This document shows, piece after piece, positions 49,367-60,523 of a stretch of DNA of 64,000 nt. This stretch comes from Magicicada septendecula. Lineage: Eukaryota; Arthropoda; Insecta; Hemiptera; Cicadidae. The stretch is from NCBI GenBank assembly GCA_034769895.1, contig CM068372.1:382001910-382065909 (forward strand). Direction: 5' to 3'. A program made the translations under genes and the position numbers. The number at the start of each line of letters is the position of its first letter. The first letter of the stretch is position 1. The notes under the pieces were generated by a model. It searched no databases, was not told where the DNA came from, and was given only the letters and a program-made list of their open reading frames with translations.

Positions 49367-50545
49367 GGTTGGGCGCCAGAGAGGAGTATCTCAGGGTTCG
49401 TTAAACAATGACTCTACCGTTCAGATGCTAATAATATTTATATATTTAATCAATTATTCTACAGACATGTAAATTGAATTTCACAATACACTGATTATCA
49501 AGATTAACATTAATTATGAGACATAAATATTTTTATCGATACCATATATTAATACACATCATAATATTTCATCATTATTAAATTATTTCATTTACTAACA
49601 TTTGTAAGATATTAATTTACTTAGTCGATTCTAAGTATTATTACATCTTATTTAATTTCATTACGTTCTCGTTCTACAAACTTAATTTGCTACTTTATAC
49701 ATTTACATATCTAACTTGGTATCCTTCCTGTCATGTCATATCACATAAAGTACATTGTTTAGTATCTGAACGAAATGTGGGGTCTTTTAGAATGAGATGG
49801 GTATGCGTTTGGTAGACATTCAACTACTATATGTTGAGATCAATTGACTTATGAATTGTGTCATTATGATATACTGTTCCTTGTTAGTAGGATTCCCCCT
49901 GAATGGTCGGTTTGTCCACACTATGCACTGCACTTATTGACACTTCGCATTTTATCACTTTGCTCTGCTTTTGGTACACACACGTTCGCGGTTGTTAACT
50001 AGCGTCGCGCACAGATATAGATATATACTTCTTGACTCTTACTTCCGCGCACATAAATAAGTAATACTTCTTCGCATATAGCTCGCGTATAGATATATAA
50101 TGACACTCACACGGCTTTCGCGATAGTTTATTTAATTCTTTCCTTGTACTCCAGTATAACGCTCTATACACTATTTACACGTTTGGCGTTAACGTTGCCG
50201 TTCTAGTTACATTGATTTAATAATTAAGTTATTCTGCGGAGCGACATAGATTCTCCGTTGTCTATGACAAATTTAACTTGTGACTCCTCTCTTTTCTCTT
50301 CAACTATTCTCTTTTTATAGTTTCTCGTAGACACCCTCTCTTCTGTCGTAATTCACTCCATTTCCATTGGTTCTAGTTTGAATTTTGGCCCGGTACATTT
50401 GAATGTACCCAGTCATACATCGCTATTTTTTCGCGCGCTGTGCTGACGCTTTTTTCGATTGGATGGCTGGCCGCTGGAGCATTTTTTTACCGCGTGGCAG
50501 TTTAACTTGTTAGAAATTGCTACTTTCTAAACTTCGCACCTTACA
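49367..50545 (-). mobile_element. LTR-like region with primer-binding-like site, minus
   Basis: On the minus strand it starts TGTAAGGTGCG (50545). It has a TATA box (ACTATAAAAAGAG, near 50318) and an AATAAA signal near 50130. At 49378-49367 it ends with TGGCGCCCAACC, which equals the common tRNA-Lys-type primer binding site. The LTR 3' edge is unclear because no CA sits directly before the primer site. No gag or pol follows; a LINE relic lies downstream instead. Confidence 0.45.
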
Positions 50546-50549
50546 TTGG

Positions 50550-51480
50550 GGTGTTGGGCTATTGTCTTTTGGAGGTCAGTGCCTCTCCTTTCTAACGGGA
50601 CTTGCGCGCTTTTTGCAGTTTTGAACATACAAACCATTTTATGTGTTTATGACGTGCAGGGTGCGGATGTACATTATATTTTTATTTTGGCCGTCGCTAG
50701 TGTGTCGGCGCGTTTGGCCTCGCCCTGTCCACCTATTACAGTTTTACCGCTCTATTCACTCTTAATAATTTAACAAAATTTTATTAATCAATTACTACTA
50801 CCATTTTGTCCATTAATTATGACTGTACATGATATGGGATTAATTAATAACTTGTAAAGTTATGTTGCAGTTGATCTTGTTTGAGGTTGATTTGTTTTGT
50901 GCACCACCAGATTCTCTTGGTCACGAGTCGCCACTGCTGTTTAGTATTTATAACATTGAGTGGTATGTTGGTTTTTTATATATTGATGGTTTATGAAAAG
51001 GCTTTTTATGTTCGAAGTAGCGAAACACCGGAAACGTGTTTGAAAGTAGCGCAGCACCTTGCCTATACCGTGTTGTGAAGGCGATCATGAAGAATAACAA
51101 CCAAATACACATTAAACTGATTACCGAACAATCCCAAATAATTACTAAAGATACATACTAATGTTACGGTTTGGTAGTGGATATAATAGGAACGTTTCGT
51201 ATTACCTTGTGCACACTGGGTCTGTCTTTTTGCGACTTCCCTTATTATGGTGCAACTACGCGTTTCGAGTGTTTACGTTTCATCAGCAGATTATTTATAC
51301 ACTTGTATTGGGTGTAATTGAAGTTCACCTGAAGACGGTGGCAGATTTTAGCAACCGAAACGTTGCTTTAGTCTTTTCTTATAAATTTATACTGCGGACA
51401 GATACAGTATAATATTGTTCAAATTTAATGAGTAACAATATTAAAAGTTGGGGCAACACGCCGGTACCGATTTTAAGAGA
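50550..51480. other. Unassigned stretch with hammerhead-like motif
   Basis: Open frames of 65-83 codons on the plus strand show no recognisable family. A hammerhead-like motif lies at 51329-51362 on the plus strand, with a weaker reversed one at 51261-51286. Confidence 0.4.
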
Positions 51481-51921
51481 AACAACAATCAGTGATTGTT
51501 CTGTGACTCTGTGTTCCCGGTTGTAAAGACGTGTGATACCGAAACGGAACAAACCCTACTTACTAAACGTCGGCTGCTCCGCTCCTCCGCGGCCCCAATC
51601 CCCTTCACATTTATTACAATACCCCTAGCGGTAGTAACTCGCGTTGATAATTACAACAGTTTTCAAAAGATAAGGGTAGAAAGGTGAAGAAAGGGTGGTG
51701 GTGGTGGTGGTTAGGTGAGAAAGACGACGACGATGAGGCGGGTGCAAAGAAGAACAAACAAAAGGTAGCTGCTGCTAGCGAGGGTGTCGGACCGTATACA
51801 GTTAGTTGTTTTGTTTATAAACGAAACGGTAAAGCACTGTTTGCGAGAACGAACGGGAGCGGATTTATTAATTATTCATCAGTTACCGACCGCCATTAAC
51901 ATGCCACACGACGGGGTAAGT
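51480..51921 (+). other. Candidate CpG-rich first coding exon
   Basis: GC-rich block ending in ATGCCACACGACGGG (51901-51915; would start M-P-H-D-G) immediately followed by GTAAGT. An upstream 71-codon frame (51684-51899) ends one base before this ATG. The sequence just after the donor is also GC-rich. A start codon close to a consensus donor in a CpG-rich patch fits a first exon on the plus strand. The gene cannot be named and the downstream exon is not in view. Confidence 0.35.
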
Positions 51922-52334
51922 GCCGGGGGTGGGGACGAGGTCCTGGGGGTTGTTGTTAGGTAACCAACCGGGCCGGCTCCACGCGCCCAGCTGAAACCTT
52001 ACTTTGGATGTTTATATTTTTCCTGTCTTTTTTTTTGTTACCCGTGTACAGCGGCGGGCAAAAGCTATTTAGGCTGAAATTTTAAATTCGTTCGTTGTAC
52101 GTAGACAGCGAAGAAGCCTTTCAGCTGCCAACAGGTTGCCATTAGTGGTGTCACCGCTTGGTGTTGTGAGCAGGGAGTAAACGCTTTCAACTCCTTCAAG
52201 TATTACGTTATAAAAATACGTTATATCGTACCGTACAATTGATGTTTTTAAAAATGTAAAATTTGAAAAGGTACAGTCGGTAACGTTTTATCCGTCTGGT
52301 TATATCTTCTTTGCGACAGGGTAGTAACTAATAT

Positions 52335-52975
52335 CATCATCATCTTCTTCAAAGATTAAACGAAGGATGGTTTGTTCCTGTCACAAATAGGCAAAGATTA
52401 GAGCTGGTCACCCCAGCGTTTCCTCGGACGTCCGACACCTCACCGTCCCCTCGGCTTATAGTTCCATAGTTGTTTGGGGAATGCGGCAGACTCATCCATT
52501 CGGCAAAGATGTTCCCACCAATTCAGCTGATACTGGGCAATCCTGTCAACTAAACTCATAATATTCTATTACTGCCGTATATCTGTGTTTCTTCTATGAT
52601 CATGGACAGTATACCCAGCCACGTGCCTTAGAAATCTTATTTCAGCCGCTTGGATGCGACTGGCCTGGCCTTTCGTTAAAGGCCAATTCTCAGACCCATA
52701 AAGAAGTGTGGGAAGAGCCCACCTCGTAGAATTTTAGGCGTGTGTCTTAACTTGCTGACTTAAGGGTTCACCTAATGGTCCCACGTATAATGTTGAACGT
52801 ATTCAACTTATTCACAACGTCGTTACTTGCATTTTTAAGACACACTGTAGCCCAGGTACTCAAAATTGAATTGCTAATTTGTTACAGGGCAGTACCATCT
52901 ATAACAATTTTCGCCCGTACGGGATCAGTTCCACGATAACCAGTCACATTGGTCTTAAGTGTGGATAGTGACTAA
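52335..52975 (-). mobile_element. LINE RT C-terminal half, minus
   Basis: Near-duplicate of 10435-11140 in the same orientation, with the same block order ('TKV', 'CGTIR', 'FYxx', 'SENWPLTKG', 'AAEIRFLRHVAG', 'NWWEHL') and a GATGAT run at its 3' end (52335-52350). Several indels distinguish the two copies. Confidence 0.85.
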
Positions 52976-52977
52976 TA

Positions 52978-53350
52978 TGTGCCCTGAATATGTCACTGAA
53001 AATTATAAAACTTGGTAGACTCAGGTGGGTGGACACGTGGTCAGAATGGGGGAGAATGAAATACCAAGAAAGGCACTCACAGAACAGATCTATGGCACCA
53101 GGAGAGTTGGTTGACCCAAACTACGTTGGGAAGACGGTGTGAACTACGATGCGCGCCATATCCTTGGGACCCGGAACTGTAGAGCAGCTGTACTTGATCG
53201 GGACAACTGGCGGAGGCTGTTAACTCCTTTAACAGCCTTGACTCAGTAATGGGTTGTTGTGCCGCTGAAGAAGAAGAAGAAGAAGAAGAAGAAGAAGAAG
53301 AAGAAGAAGAAGAAGAAGAAGAAGAAGAAGAAGAAGAAGAAGAAGAAGAA
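52978..53350 (+). mobile_element. LINE 3' end with (GAA)n tail
   Basis: With frameshifts the plus strand reads 'GHVVRMGENEIPRKALTEQI', 'RRVGRPKLRWEDGVNYDA', 'LGTRNW' and 'LDRDNWRRLL', ending at GCCGCTGAAGAAGAAG and then about 28 GAA units (53267-53350). It is the C-terminal tail and 3' UTR of another insect LINE subfamily. The GAA tract gives long poly-Glu and poly-Ser frames that are not genes. Confidence 0.85.
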
Positions 53351-53790
53351 TGTGTTACTAGCATATCGCAGGGTAAGACGATAGTCGGACTGCCACCTTC
53401 AGGCGTAACGTCTAGCCCAATTTTCTGTCTGGGATGTCTCCCACAAACTGCCTGTCTTACCAAACTATAGGAACCAGTTTTCTCTGTACGCAGTATTAAA
53501 GATAAAATCCAGCTAGATTCACGGCTGTAGTATTCCAAAGATAAACCGCTCCAGAATCACTTCCCTTACGCCTTAACGTAGTACTGGTGGCTAGTACTCC
53601 AGCACGAATATTTATCGACCTTCAGGTCTAGATCCGTACAATTCCGCATCACTAGGGTCACCTGGTGTACGTTGGTGGCACTGCCACCAAGCAGTACTGT
53701 CTTGGCTGAAGAGAGGATGAGGGAAAACCCTACACCCAACTCTGGGAATGCCCAGTCAAACCGATACAAAGTGCCATCTCTCCAAATTCC
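53351..53790. other. Unassigned stretch
   Basis: A 78-codon minus-strand frame (53566-53802) is not recognised. No repeat family seen. Confidence 0.3.
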
Positions 53791-54000
53791 CTCGACGCCC
53801 AATATCGGCTAAAATGGTTGGAACACATTAACAGAATTGATGACTGCTGCATCCCCAAACAACTATTTGAATTATGTGCCGAAAGGACGGAGAAGTGTGA
53901 GGCGTCCGAAGATGCATTGGAGTGACCAGTTCTAGTCTATCTGCTTTGGACCGGAATAAACCATTTTTGGTTTAATCCTTTGCTGGAGATGATGTTGACG
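53790..54000 (+). mobile_element. LINE RT tail
   Basis: Plus strand 'AQYRLKWLEHINRIDDCCIP' then, shifted, 'GRRSVRRPKMHWSDQF', and a 3' end resembling the reverse complement of 10435-10500. Only the last ~60 codons of the RT remain. Confidence 0.75.
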
Positions 54001-54264
54001 AAAAAAAAATAGTAATTTACTGGCCTGCATAAAACCGTATGATTACGTGGTAAATAGGGGTTAGTATTAGTAGCTGGTAGTTAGACAACACGATGGAGCT
54101 CGTCCGAGTAGTAGTAATGTTTCCTTCTCATCTACGAACGCCTTTAAACGTGTGTGAGTCAATGTTAATTTTAATTTGACGCGTTAGTAACACAAATAAA
54201 TAATTAAAATGCCAGTAAAAATTTTAGCTGACAACGGTTTCAAGTAACATTTGCTTTAAAGTCT

Positions 54265-54520
54265 CGTCGTCTTCGTCCTCCTCTTCCCCATCCACCTAAT
54301 CCTTCACCTCTTCTTCCGCCTCCGCCTCCTCCTCTCGTCGTCCTCCTCATACTCCTATCCTCCTCCTCTCGTCATCATCACTATCCCCAACCCCCATCAT
54401 CCTCCGTGTTCTCCATCAGTCTCTCCTCCTCCTCTTCTACTTCTTCTTCGTCTTCTCATCTCCACCTGCTCGTCCTCTATCTCCTCCTATTCCTCGTCCT
54501 TCCCCTCTTCCTCCAGGTCT
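54265..54520 (+). repeat. Degenerate CCT/CTT-rich tract
   Basis: Long pyrimidine-rich block of TCC, CTC and TTC units with interruptions. Similar in composition to LINE tails in this window but not joined to a recognisable RT. Confidence 0.85.
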
Positions 54521-54634
54521 TACTAAAGTTTTAAAGAACGTGCATTTTGTTGATCTTGATATTAATCTACGTCTCGTTTGGTTTATAATACCAAGGTATC
54601 GTCTACGTGCTGCTGACATTTGCTGTTGGGTCTC

Positions 54635-54960
54635 ATTTCTTCTACTTCTTCTTCTTCTCTTGAAGGACTAGGTTATATAAACCTGTTCCGGCTCCCATCT
54701 CATCCTCGGACGACCGACGTCACTTCTACCAGTGGCTTTATAGTTCAGAGCGCCTTTCGGCAATCGATCCTCTGTCATCCTTTGCAGATGATCCCACCAT
54801 TGTCTTCTGTAAATTGCAGTAATTTCATTTATGTACTTTACTTCGAGTTCTATTCTGATGTCTTCATTCCTTATTTTATCTTTCCAATTTATAATTTAAA
54901 GTATTTCGAAGAAATTGCATTTAAGCACTATGAATCTTGCCGCTTTCTTTTAATTAAGAT
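54635..54960 (-). mobile_element. LINE RT 3' part, minus
   Basis: Matches the last ~300 bases of the copy at 12515-13130 (same strand), including a TTCTTCTTC-type tail (minus GAAGAAG). Covers only the C-terminal coding tail and 3' end. Confidence 0.8.
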
Positions 54961-55034
54961 TTTAAGAAAGAATTTAAAATCTGGAAAAATTTTGTTTAAT
55001 TGATGGAATGTAAACAGGTCGTGACCAAATTGTA

Positions 55035-55258
55035 CGAAGTCGATTTCTGTTGTCTGCATGCGACGGACGCACAATGTACAAAACATGAAATACGAAACAC
55101 GTGATGCGCGCTCGTGCGGGCGGCACAGCACTGAATGTCACAGAATACAGATTAATTGTACCCAATCGATTTCTGTTGTCTGCATGCGACGGACGTACAA
55201 CGTACAAAACATGATACACGAAACATGTGATGCGCGCTCGTGCGGGCGGCACAGCAGT
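55035..55258. repeat. Two direct repeats at 127-bp spacing
   Basis: Each unit has CGATTTCTGTTGTCTGCATG, CGACGGACG(C/T)ACAA, a GTGATGCGCGCTCGTGCGGG phrase and CGGCACAGCA. The two differ at a handful of sites. Confidence 0.93.
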
Positions 55259-55259
55259 T

Positions 55260-56290
55260 AACGACTACTTCTTGGTCTCATTTGTTGTATCACTATTTGT
55301 TGTTGCAATTGTCGAAATAGAAGTCTAAATCAATCGACCATTTCAAAGGTGTGGCCATTAATTTCAGATCTATTATAATATTTTTTATGGGATCTTTTTT
55401 TTAAGGTACACGGGCGGAAGGTAGAAGGAAAGTGAGGACGGGGAAGAAGAATGGTTGAAGCGCTTGATGACATTAGAAACTAAAGGCACTGAGAACAGAT
55501 GACTCACAGGTCCGAGGAAAATGGAGAGCATACAGTTGAAACCTGTTGTAAGAGAGTTTTACTAAACATACAGACAAACGCCTGTGTCTAGTTTATGTCG
55601 TTTTCCGTATTTTCTTTTGTTTCTTTTAACACCATCCAGCAGATGGCAGTTATTCAGTAATAGAGAGTATTGTTTGGGAGTATTGGGGAGGGGGGTCATA
55701 TTTTTCTCTGGCATCTTTTTTTTTTTGTCGTCAACGTATCCATTGCCTCTAATGGTTACTGTTATTTCCGTCATATCAGATGCAGCGAATGACGGCAGTG
55801 AACAGACAATCCTGTTTCTTCTTTTATGTTATCACGTCTTTTATCTTCAGTTGGGACCTTTCACTGTGCGATAACAGTTATCTAAATGGCGCGGTGATGG
55901 GACATTTTGATTTTATTTTTATTTTTCGCGACAGGCGTAAAACGTTGCGCCCGTTTCTCTGGATAGGTTGCTAACAGCCCCGACACTCCGTGCAAAACGT
56001 TTCCGGTACATTTGGCTGGCGTCTGCGCAGTCGTCTTCGTTCGCGTAATTCGGAACGTTACAGCGTAGAAGAGTGTAAACACTTGGGTATCAAGATAACG
56101 CGGAGTGTCGTAAAATTTCTTCTCCTGTTGACGTCAAAGAAAATTGAGGAGACACGTCAGAGTCGTGAAGTAAATACGAGCCAATAAATACAGAGATCGT
56201 TGCAAGACAAACCCATTCTAGAAACTTGCATCTGGACCGACATCTTATATGGGAAAACGCATACAGAAACAAAAAATAACACCTTCGGTT
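55260..56290. other. Unassigned stretch
   Basis: Several overlapping frames of 64-96 codons, none recognised. Confidence 0.3.
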
Positions 56291-56830
56291 CACTCCTCGT
56301 CGTCGTCGTCGTCCTCCTTCTCCTCCTCCTCCTCCTCCTCCTCCTCCTCCACGTCAAGGTATAGGCTTACAGTCTGTTCCGCCTTCACTGAAGCCATCTC
56401 TTACTTGGTCTACCTACAGCTCGTCTTCCTTGAGGTCTGTATCTTATTATTTGTTTAGGTAGTCTCATATCTTCCATTCTCTCGATACGCTGCCTCCATT
56501 TTATTTGTCCTTCCCTTATTCTGCTGGCCATAAAATATACATTTAACTCGGTTTTTATAACTTCATTTCGTATTTGATCTCTAAGGGTGCAACCTTTGGT
56601 TTTTCTCACGGACTTCATTTCACTTGTATGTATTCTTCGCTCATCATTTCTCGTCATCGTCCAAGTTTGAGTTCCATGAGTTAAAACAGGCGTTGCCATT
56701 ACTTTATAGAATTTCATGTTGATGTCTTTCCTTATCTTATTTTCAAATGTTCTGTGTATAGTATCGCATATCATTTGAAATCTATTTATTTTCATATCGA
56801 TGTCGTTGTTATAACTTCGGTATACTTAGG
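56290..56830 (-). mobile_element. LINE RT C-terminal region with tail, minus
   Basis: A 136-codon minus frame (56385-56795): 'KINRFQMICDTIHRTFENKI', 'MKFYKVMATPVLTHGTQTW', 'RIHTSEMKSVRKTKGCTL', 'REGQIKWRQRIERMEDMRLP' and 'RPQGRRAVGRPSKRW'. It is the longest uninterrupted RT frame in the window but lacks the palm. The usual YGSE(T/N)W is HGTQTW. A GAG/GAC trinucleotide tail lies at 56299-56350. Confidence 0.9.
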
Positions 56831-56849
56831 ACATATATACTGGTTTCTC

Positions 56850-56965
56850 GGAATTATGTCTCTGATATCCCTGAAGAATGAACTTCTCCTCTGTAAGACA
56901 ATTCTGAAACCAACCTGGACGTTCGGCACTCAGCTGTAGGAGACAGCAAGTAATTCATAGGATGG
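56850..56965 (+). mobile_element. Jockey-clade LINE RT fragment
   Basis: Plus strand 'LISLKNELLLCKTILKPTWT' then FGTQL*ETASNS. This is the thumb block of Jockey-clade RTs ('klLlYkaIlkPiWtYGiqLWGtAS.SN'), with a stop where Trp is expected. A short isolated piece of a clade not otherwise seen here. Confidence 0.7.
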
Positions 56966-57401
56966 TTGTCCCGGGCCCCAGCCATTCTTGGGTACAGTTG
57001 CATACAAACGTTAAACAGTTTTGTTAACAAGAACAAACAACTAAGTTCGTTTCTCAAGAAACGAGAAGGACAAAATGACTGAGAATTCTCGCCCCGCAAA
57101 AAGTATCTGCTTTTACGTACAGAGCCACGGTATCCCCAGAACGATCCGCGTGGGTTACGACCAGTAGCGGCACATCATTGTGCACATCTTGTATGTCAAC
57201 ATTATCTTCGAGTCATAACTAGGCAGATAAGTAAGAGAAAAAGCTGTGATTAATGTTTTTGTAACCTAACCGAACTACGTCACACACTAGAGTAGAACGA
57301 TTTTGATAACAAGGGGGAGAAACGAACACACACACGCGCGCGCATACAAGACGTACAGCGTCAATAAAAAAATACCACAATCAAAAAAAAAAAAAATGTT
57401 T

Positions 57402-58158
57402 AATAGGCAGTCATTGAGGACTGCCGACAGAAGTGAAAACTTAAAACTATGAAATAACAGTGGTTTTTTTGGATATTCAAATTAATTGTAGTATCAAAAA
57501 TTAAAATTTTTTGTAAATTAAAATCTTTAACATCAGTCTGGTTTTCACATCTATCGGCACTCCGAGTAACAATTATATACATTTTTATATGGTTTACTTA
57601 TTAATCAAAACATATGACGGGCTGCGCAAGCCCAGTACAAAATATAAATACAACTTAATTGACATAATGATTAATATACATTTATATTATTTATACATAG
57701 TATTTGTATTTACATGAATTTCAATGAACTTAATTTTCAACATTATTTTCAATGTTTGCATCATTATTATCATTCATTTCAACAATACTTAAGTTATTCG
57801 TACTATCAATCATTTCATTATATTCTAAAAAGGATACAATAGGCTTATGGTAACTGAAGTAAGAAACAAAAACGTTTGATTGGAATTTATGTAAATATCT
57901 TGTAAAAACCGCATCGATCGTCGTTTTATATTTTGTAGTGCTGAGTTTTCGATCATTGGACATAGTCAAACCTAATGCTTCATTCGAAAATTCAATTAAT
58001 GGTAGATTTTTATCATCTGCAAAGTTAATATTGAAGTCTCCACTTAATATCATAGGTACATCGTCAAATTTTTCGCCAAATCTTTTTTCGAGTATTTCAG
58101 AACCTTCTTTTGTATAAATTATCAAACTTCTGTCGGCAGTCCTCAATGACTGCCTATT
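57402..58158. mobile_element. Endonuclease gene between hairpin-bearing inverted repeats
   Basis: Perfect 33-bp inverted repeats at 57402-57434 and 58126-58158. Each arm is itself a hairpin (GGCAGTC-ATTGAG-GACTGCC). Between them lies the minus-strand endonuclease ORF and, downstream of its stop, a GGGCT-TGCGC-AGCCC hairpin (near 57620-57640) of the kind found near Helitron 3' ends. The unit is probably a rearranged fragment of a larger element. Confidence 0.7.
57730..58146 (-). CDS. Endonuclease/exonuclease/phosphatase-domain protein fragment
   Basis: A 138-codon intact minus frame. Residues ~28-40 read VPMILSGDFNINF, the GDFN motif of the AP-endonuclease-like (EEP) fold. 'TTKYKTTIDAVFTRYL' (about 70-86) contains the Asp of the 'IDhvf' block, and 'FVSYFSYHKPIVSF' (about 95-108) supplies the catalytic 'SyHkPi' His. 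The domain start (the N-terminal Glu motif) is missing because the frame begins inside the inverted repeat. EEP domains of this type accompany Helitron2/Helentron and PIF1-like helicase ORFs in arthropods; that link is inferred. The open frame suggests a fairly recent insertion. Confidence 0.75.
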   Translation of the reverse strand: MRTADRSLIIYTKEGSEILEKRFGEKFDDVPMILSGDFNINFADDKNLPLIEFSNEALGLTMSNDRKLSTTKYKTTIDAVFTRYLHKFQSNVFVSYFSYHKPIVSFLEYNEMIDSTNNLSIVEMNDNNDANIENNVEN

Positions 58159-58172
58159 TAAAATTTTTTTTT

Positions 58173-58331
58173 AAATGTTCAAATGTAGGATCACTGTGCA
58201 GTACAAAAGTGAGTACTAAATATGTTAATATTTTTATATAGAATAATATTAATATTATTAATATTGAGAAAAATATTAACATATTTAGTACTCACTTTTG
58301 TACTGCACAGTGGTCCTACATTTAAACATTT
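58173..58331. mobile_element. Hairpin MITE
   Basis: 63-bp inverted arms (58173-58235 and 58269-58331) differ at two positions and enclose a 33-base AT loop. The inner sequence CACTGTGCAGTACAAAAGTG resembles Tc1-like termini. It adjoins the endonuclease unit. Confidence 0.92.
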
Positions 58332-58339
58332 AAAATAAT

Positions 58340-59282
58340 GATCAAACTAAAACACAATTTAAACAATGCACAGTATACACACATTAAACTTTCCACGTAG
58401 TCAATTTAACTTTACTTATATACATATACACAGCACTAATGTTACAATCTTACAATAATAAAAAAACTATTAAAAATACATACTTCGACATTAGACATGA
58501 CGAAAAATCCTAAGTTAACAGCCAGACGGACAAATAACAATTATGTAAATATCATATAATATAGTATAAGTAATTAATAAGAATAAAAATAATGTAAAAT
58601 AGATCATAAGTATTGCGTTAATTGTTAATACGGAAAGCCAAAATCGCGCTAGGGATCGAACACGCGATAGCAAATTCGGCAGTGTAAGAAACTCCAAAAT
58701 AAAGTACGTTAACGATAAAGTGTGTTAAATAGTATAAATAATAGTATTACACACAAGTATAACCTATACTTTCACTGCTGGCCACGCGCAACACGTCATA
58801 CGTATAACTACAGATATACTGTTAACATTAGCATGTCGGTGACGCGAACTCATAAGATTTTACCCATCCAAAAATCGCCCAACGTGCCTATAGAAGTTTT
58901 CACTTCAAAAAGAACACTCACAAATTATGGTAATGAATCACGCCTCTAAACATGCTCTCAAGTACAGACCAAACAAACGATAAATGGGCCTATTTGAATA
59001 CGGAACAGTGAAATGCTTCAACAAAATGTTCTCTGGTTCCTGGTTATTATGATGTTGATGATGATGATGATGAAGATGATGGTGATAACGGCGACGATGA
59101 TTAGCTACGCAGAGCAATTCAGTTTCACCGTCAGTAAGGGCGGTTAAACTTTTGTCTGCCCATGTGTTCAGTAGTGAATAGTTTTCTCCCCACCATCTTC
59201 CAAAGTCACGCCAGCAACCCATAACCACCGACGTTGACGGAGTCATTCTTTTTCGCTCTTTTGCAGTAATAACCCTGAATGT

Positions 59283-59283
<1 letters not shown>
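58340..59283. other. Mostly unassigned; one tRNA-like B-box
   Basis: The minus strand at about 58625-58670 has GTGTTCGATCCCTAGC, a pol III B-box in a SINE-like context, with no clear A-box. 59070-59245 resembles a short block at 60190-60240 (shared GGCGTGACTTTG on the minus strand), so it is repeat-derived. Otherwise nothing. Confidence 0.4.
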
Positions 59284-59354
<71 letters not shown>

Positions 59355-60000
59355 TTCTTCTTCTTCTTCTCCTCCTCCTTCTTCTTAACGGTTTTAGGCT
59401 TTAGCGGCCTGTTCCTATTACACAGTCCACCTTTTCTTAGGTCTACCAACTTTTCTTCTCTCTAGGGTTGTAATCTTTCGCCATCTTCGTTATTCTACTT
59501 TCTTCCATTCTATTGATGTGTTGAATCCATTTCTTCTGTTTTCTTTAACCCTTTCATTAACTGTAAAAATATCTAAATCACTTCTTATCTCCTCATTTCT
59601 TATATGATCTCGTCTATTACACCTTTTAACTAATCTCAGAAATTTTATTTCTGCTGTTTTTATCTTCTGTTCATCTTTTTTTACTTTATGATCCAAGTTT
59701 CAGAACCATACAGTAGCGTAGGTATTCCCCTTGTTTTATAAAATGTTATTTGGGTTTCTTTTCTACATTTATTTCCCATCGTTCTCCAAATCGTTCCACA
59801 CATTCTTGTGAAATTCGTCACTTTATTTTCTATATCTCTATCTTGATCATAAGTAATGTCCCGTCCAAGATAGTTGAAATGTCTTACTTGTTCTATGCAT
59901 GTGTTGGCTATGCATATTTTGGTCCGAATCGGTTCATCTACTATAAAGAACACGACTTTTGTCTTTTTTGGACTTTATTTTAGATTATATTAATGGAAAA
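59284..60000 (-). mobile_element. LINE RT with long (GAT)n/(GAA)n tail, minus
   Basis: From 59953 the minus strand reads 'FIVDEPIRTKICIANTCIEQ', 'RHFNYLGRDITYDQDRD', 'NFTRMCGTIWRTMGNK', 'ITFYKTRGIPTLLYGSETW', then frameshifted 'EIKFLRLVKRCNRRDHIRNE' and 'GLCNRNRPLKPKTVKKKE'. The tail runs from GTTAAGAAGAAGG through GAA and then about 24 GAT units (59284-59386). It shares its 3' end with 31455-31850. Confidence 0.9.
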
Positions 60001-60520
60001 GTGCTCGCTGGAACACCTTCCGTATGACTTGTGTTTTCTTTCACTAACAAAGCCTTTTTCTTAATGTTACTAACTGTTGTAACAGTTCCAGTAACTACTA
60101 CTATTACATTTTCTGATGTAAAACCATTTTCTATTTGCCGAGGAACCAGCGTGCGTTATCAGCAGTGATAAGTTTATTCCCCCCCCCTCCTTACAAAGTC
60201 ACGCCATCAACGCATAGACGTCGACAGGTTCTCTCTGCCGCTTTACCGGAGTAATTTCTTACCACTCTTCCACAATAATTACCGCTGTGTTTTACGTCTT
60301 AGTTGTGCTGTTATCTTTAATGGCGTATCTCTCTCTTTCTTTGTTTCTCGTTTGCATGTTATTTGTTTTCCTGGCCAGCTCACGCCGCCGGACACGTGAT
60401 ACCGTCCGATAGTTTGGCTCTGATATCATCTTCCTCTGTTTTTTTACGCATCACGTCATCTTGAACACGTCACAGTCTGGGTTTTTAGCAGTGATAATGA
60501 CTATGTTTAATACATAGTCA
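60000..60520. other. Unassigned stretch
   Basis: The C-run at 60178-60190 and GGCGTGACTTTG block link it loosely to 59150-59245. No gene recognised. Confidence 0.3.
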
Positions 60521-60523
60521 GTG

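Noticed and set aside
53077-53538. Poly-Ser and poly-Glu open frames (also at 17781, 56299 and 59284)
   Set aside because: They are translations of trinucleotide microsatellites that form LINE tails.
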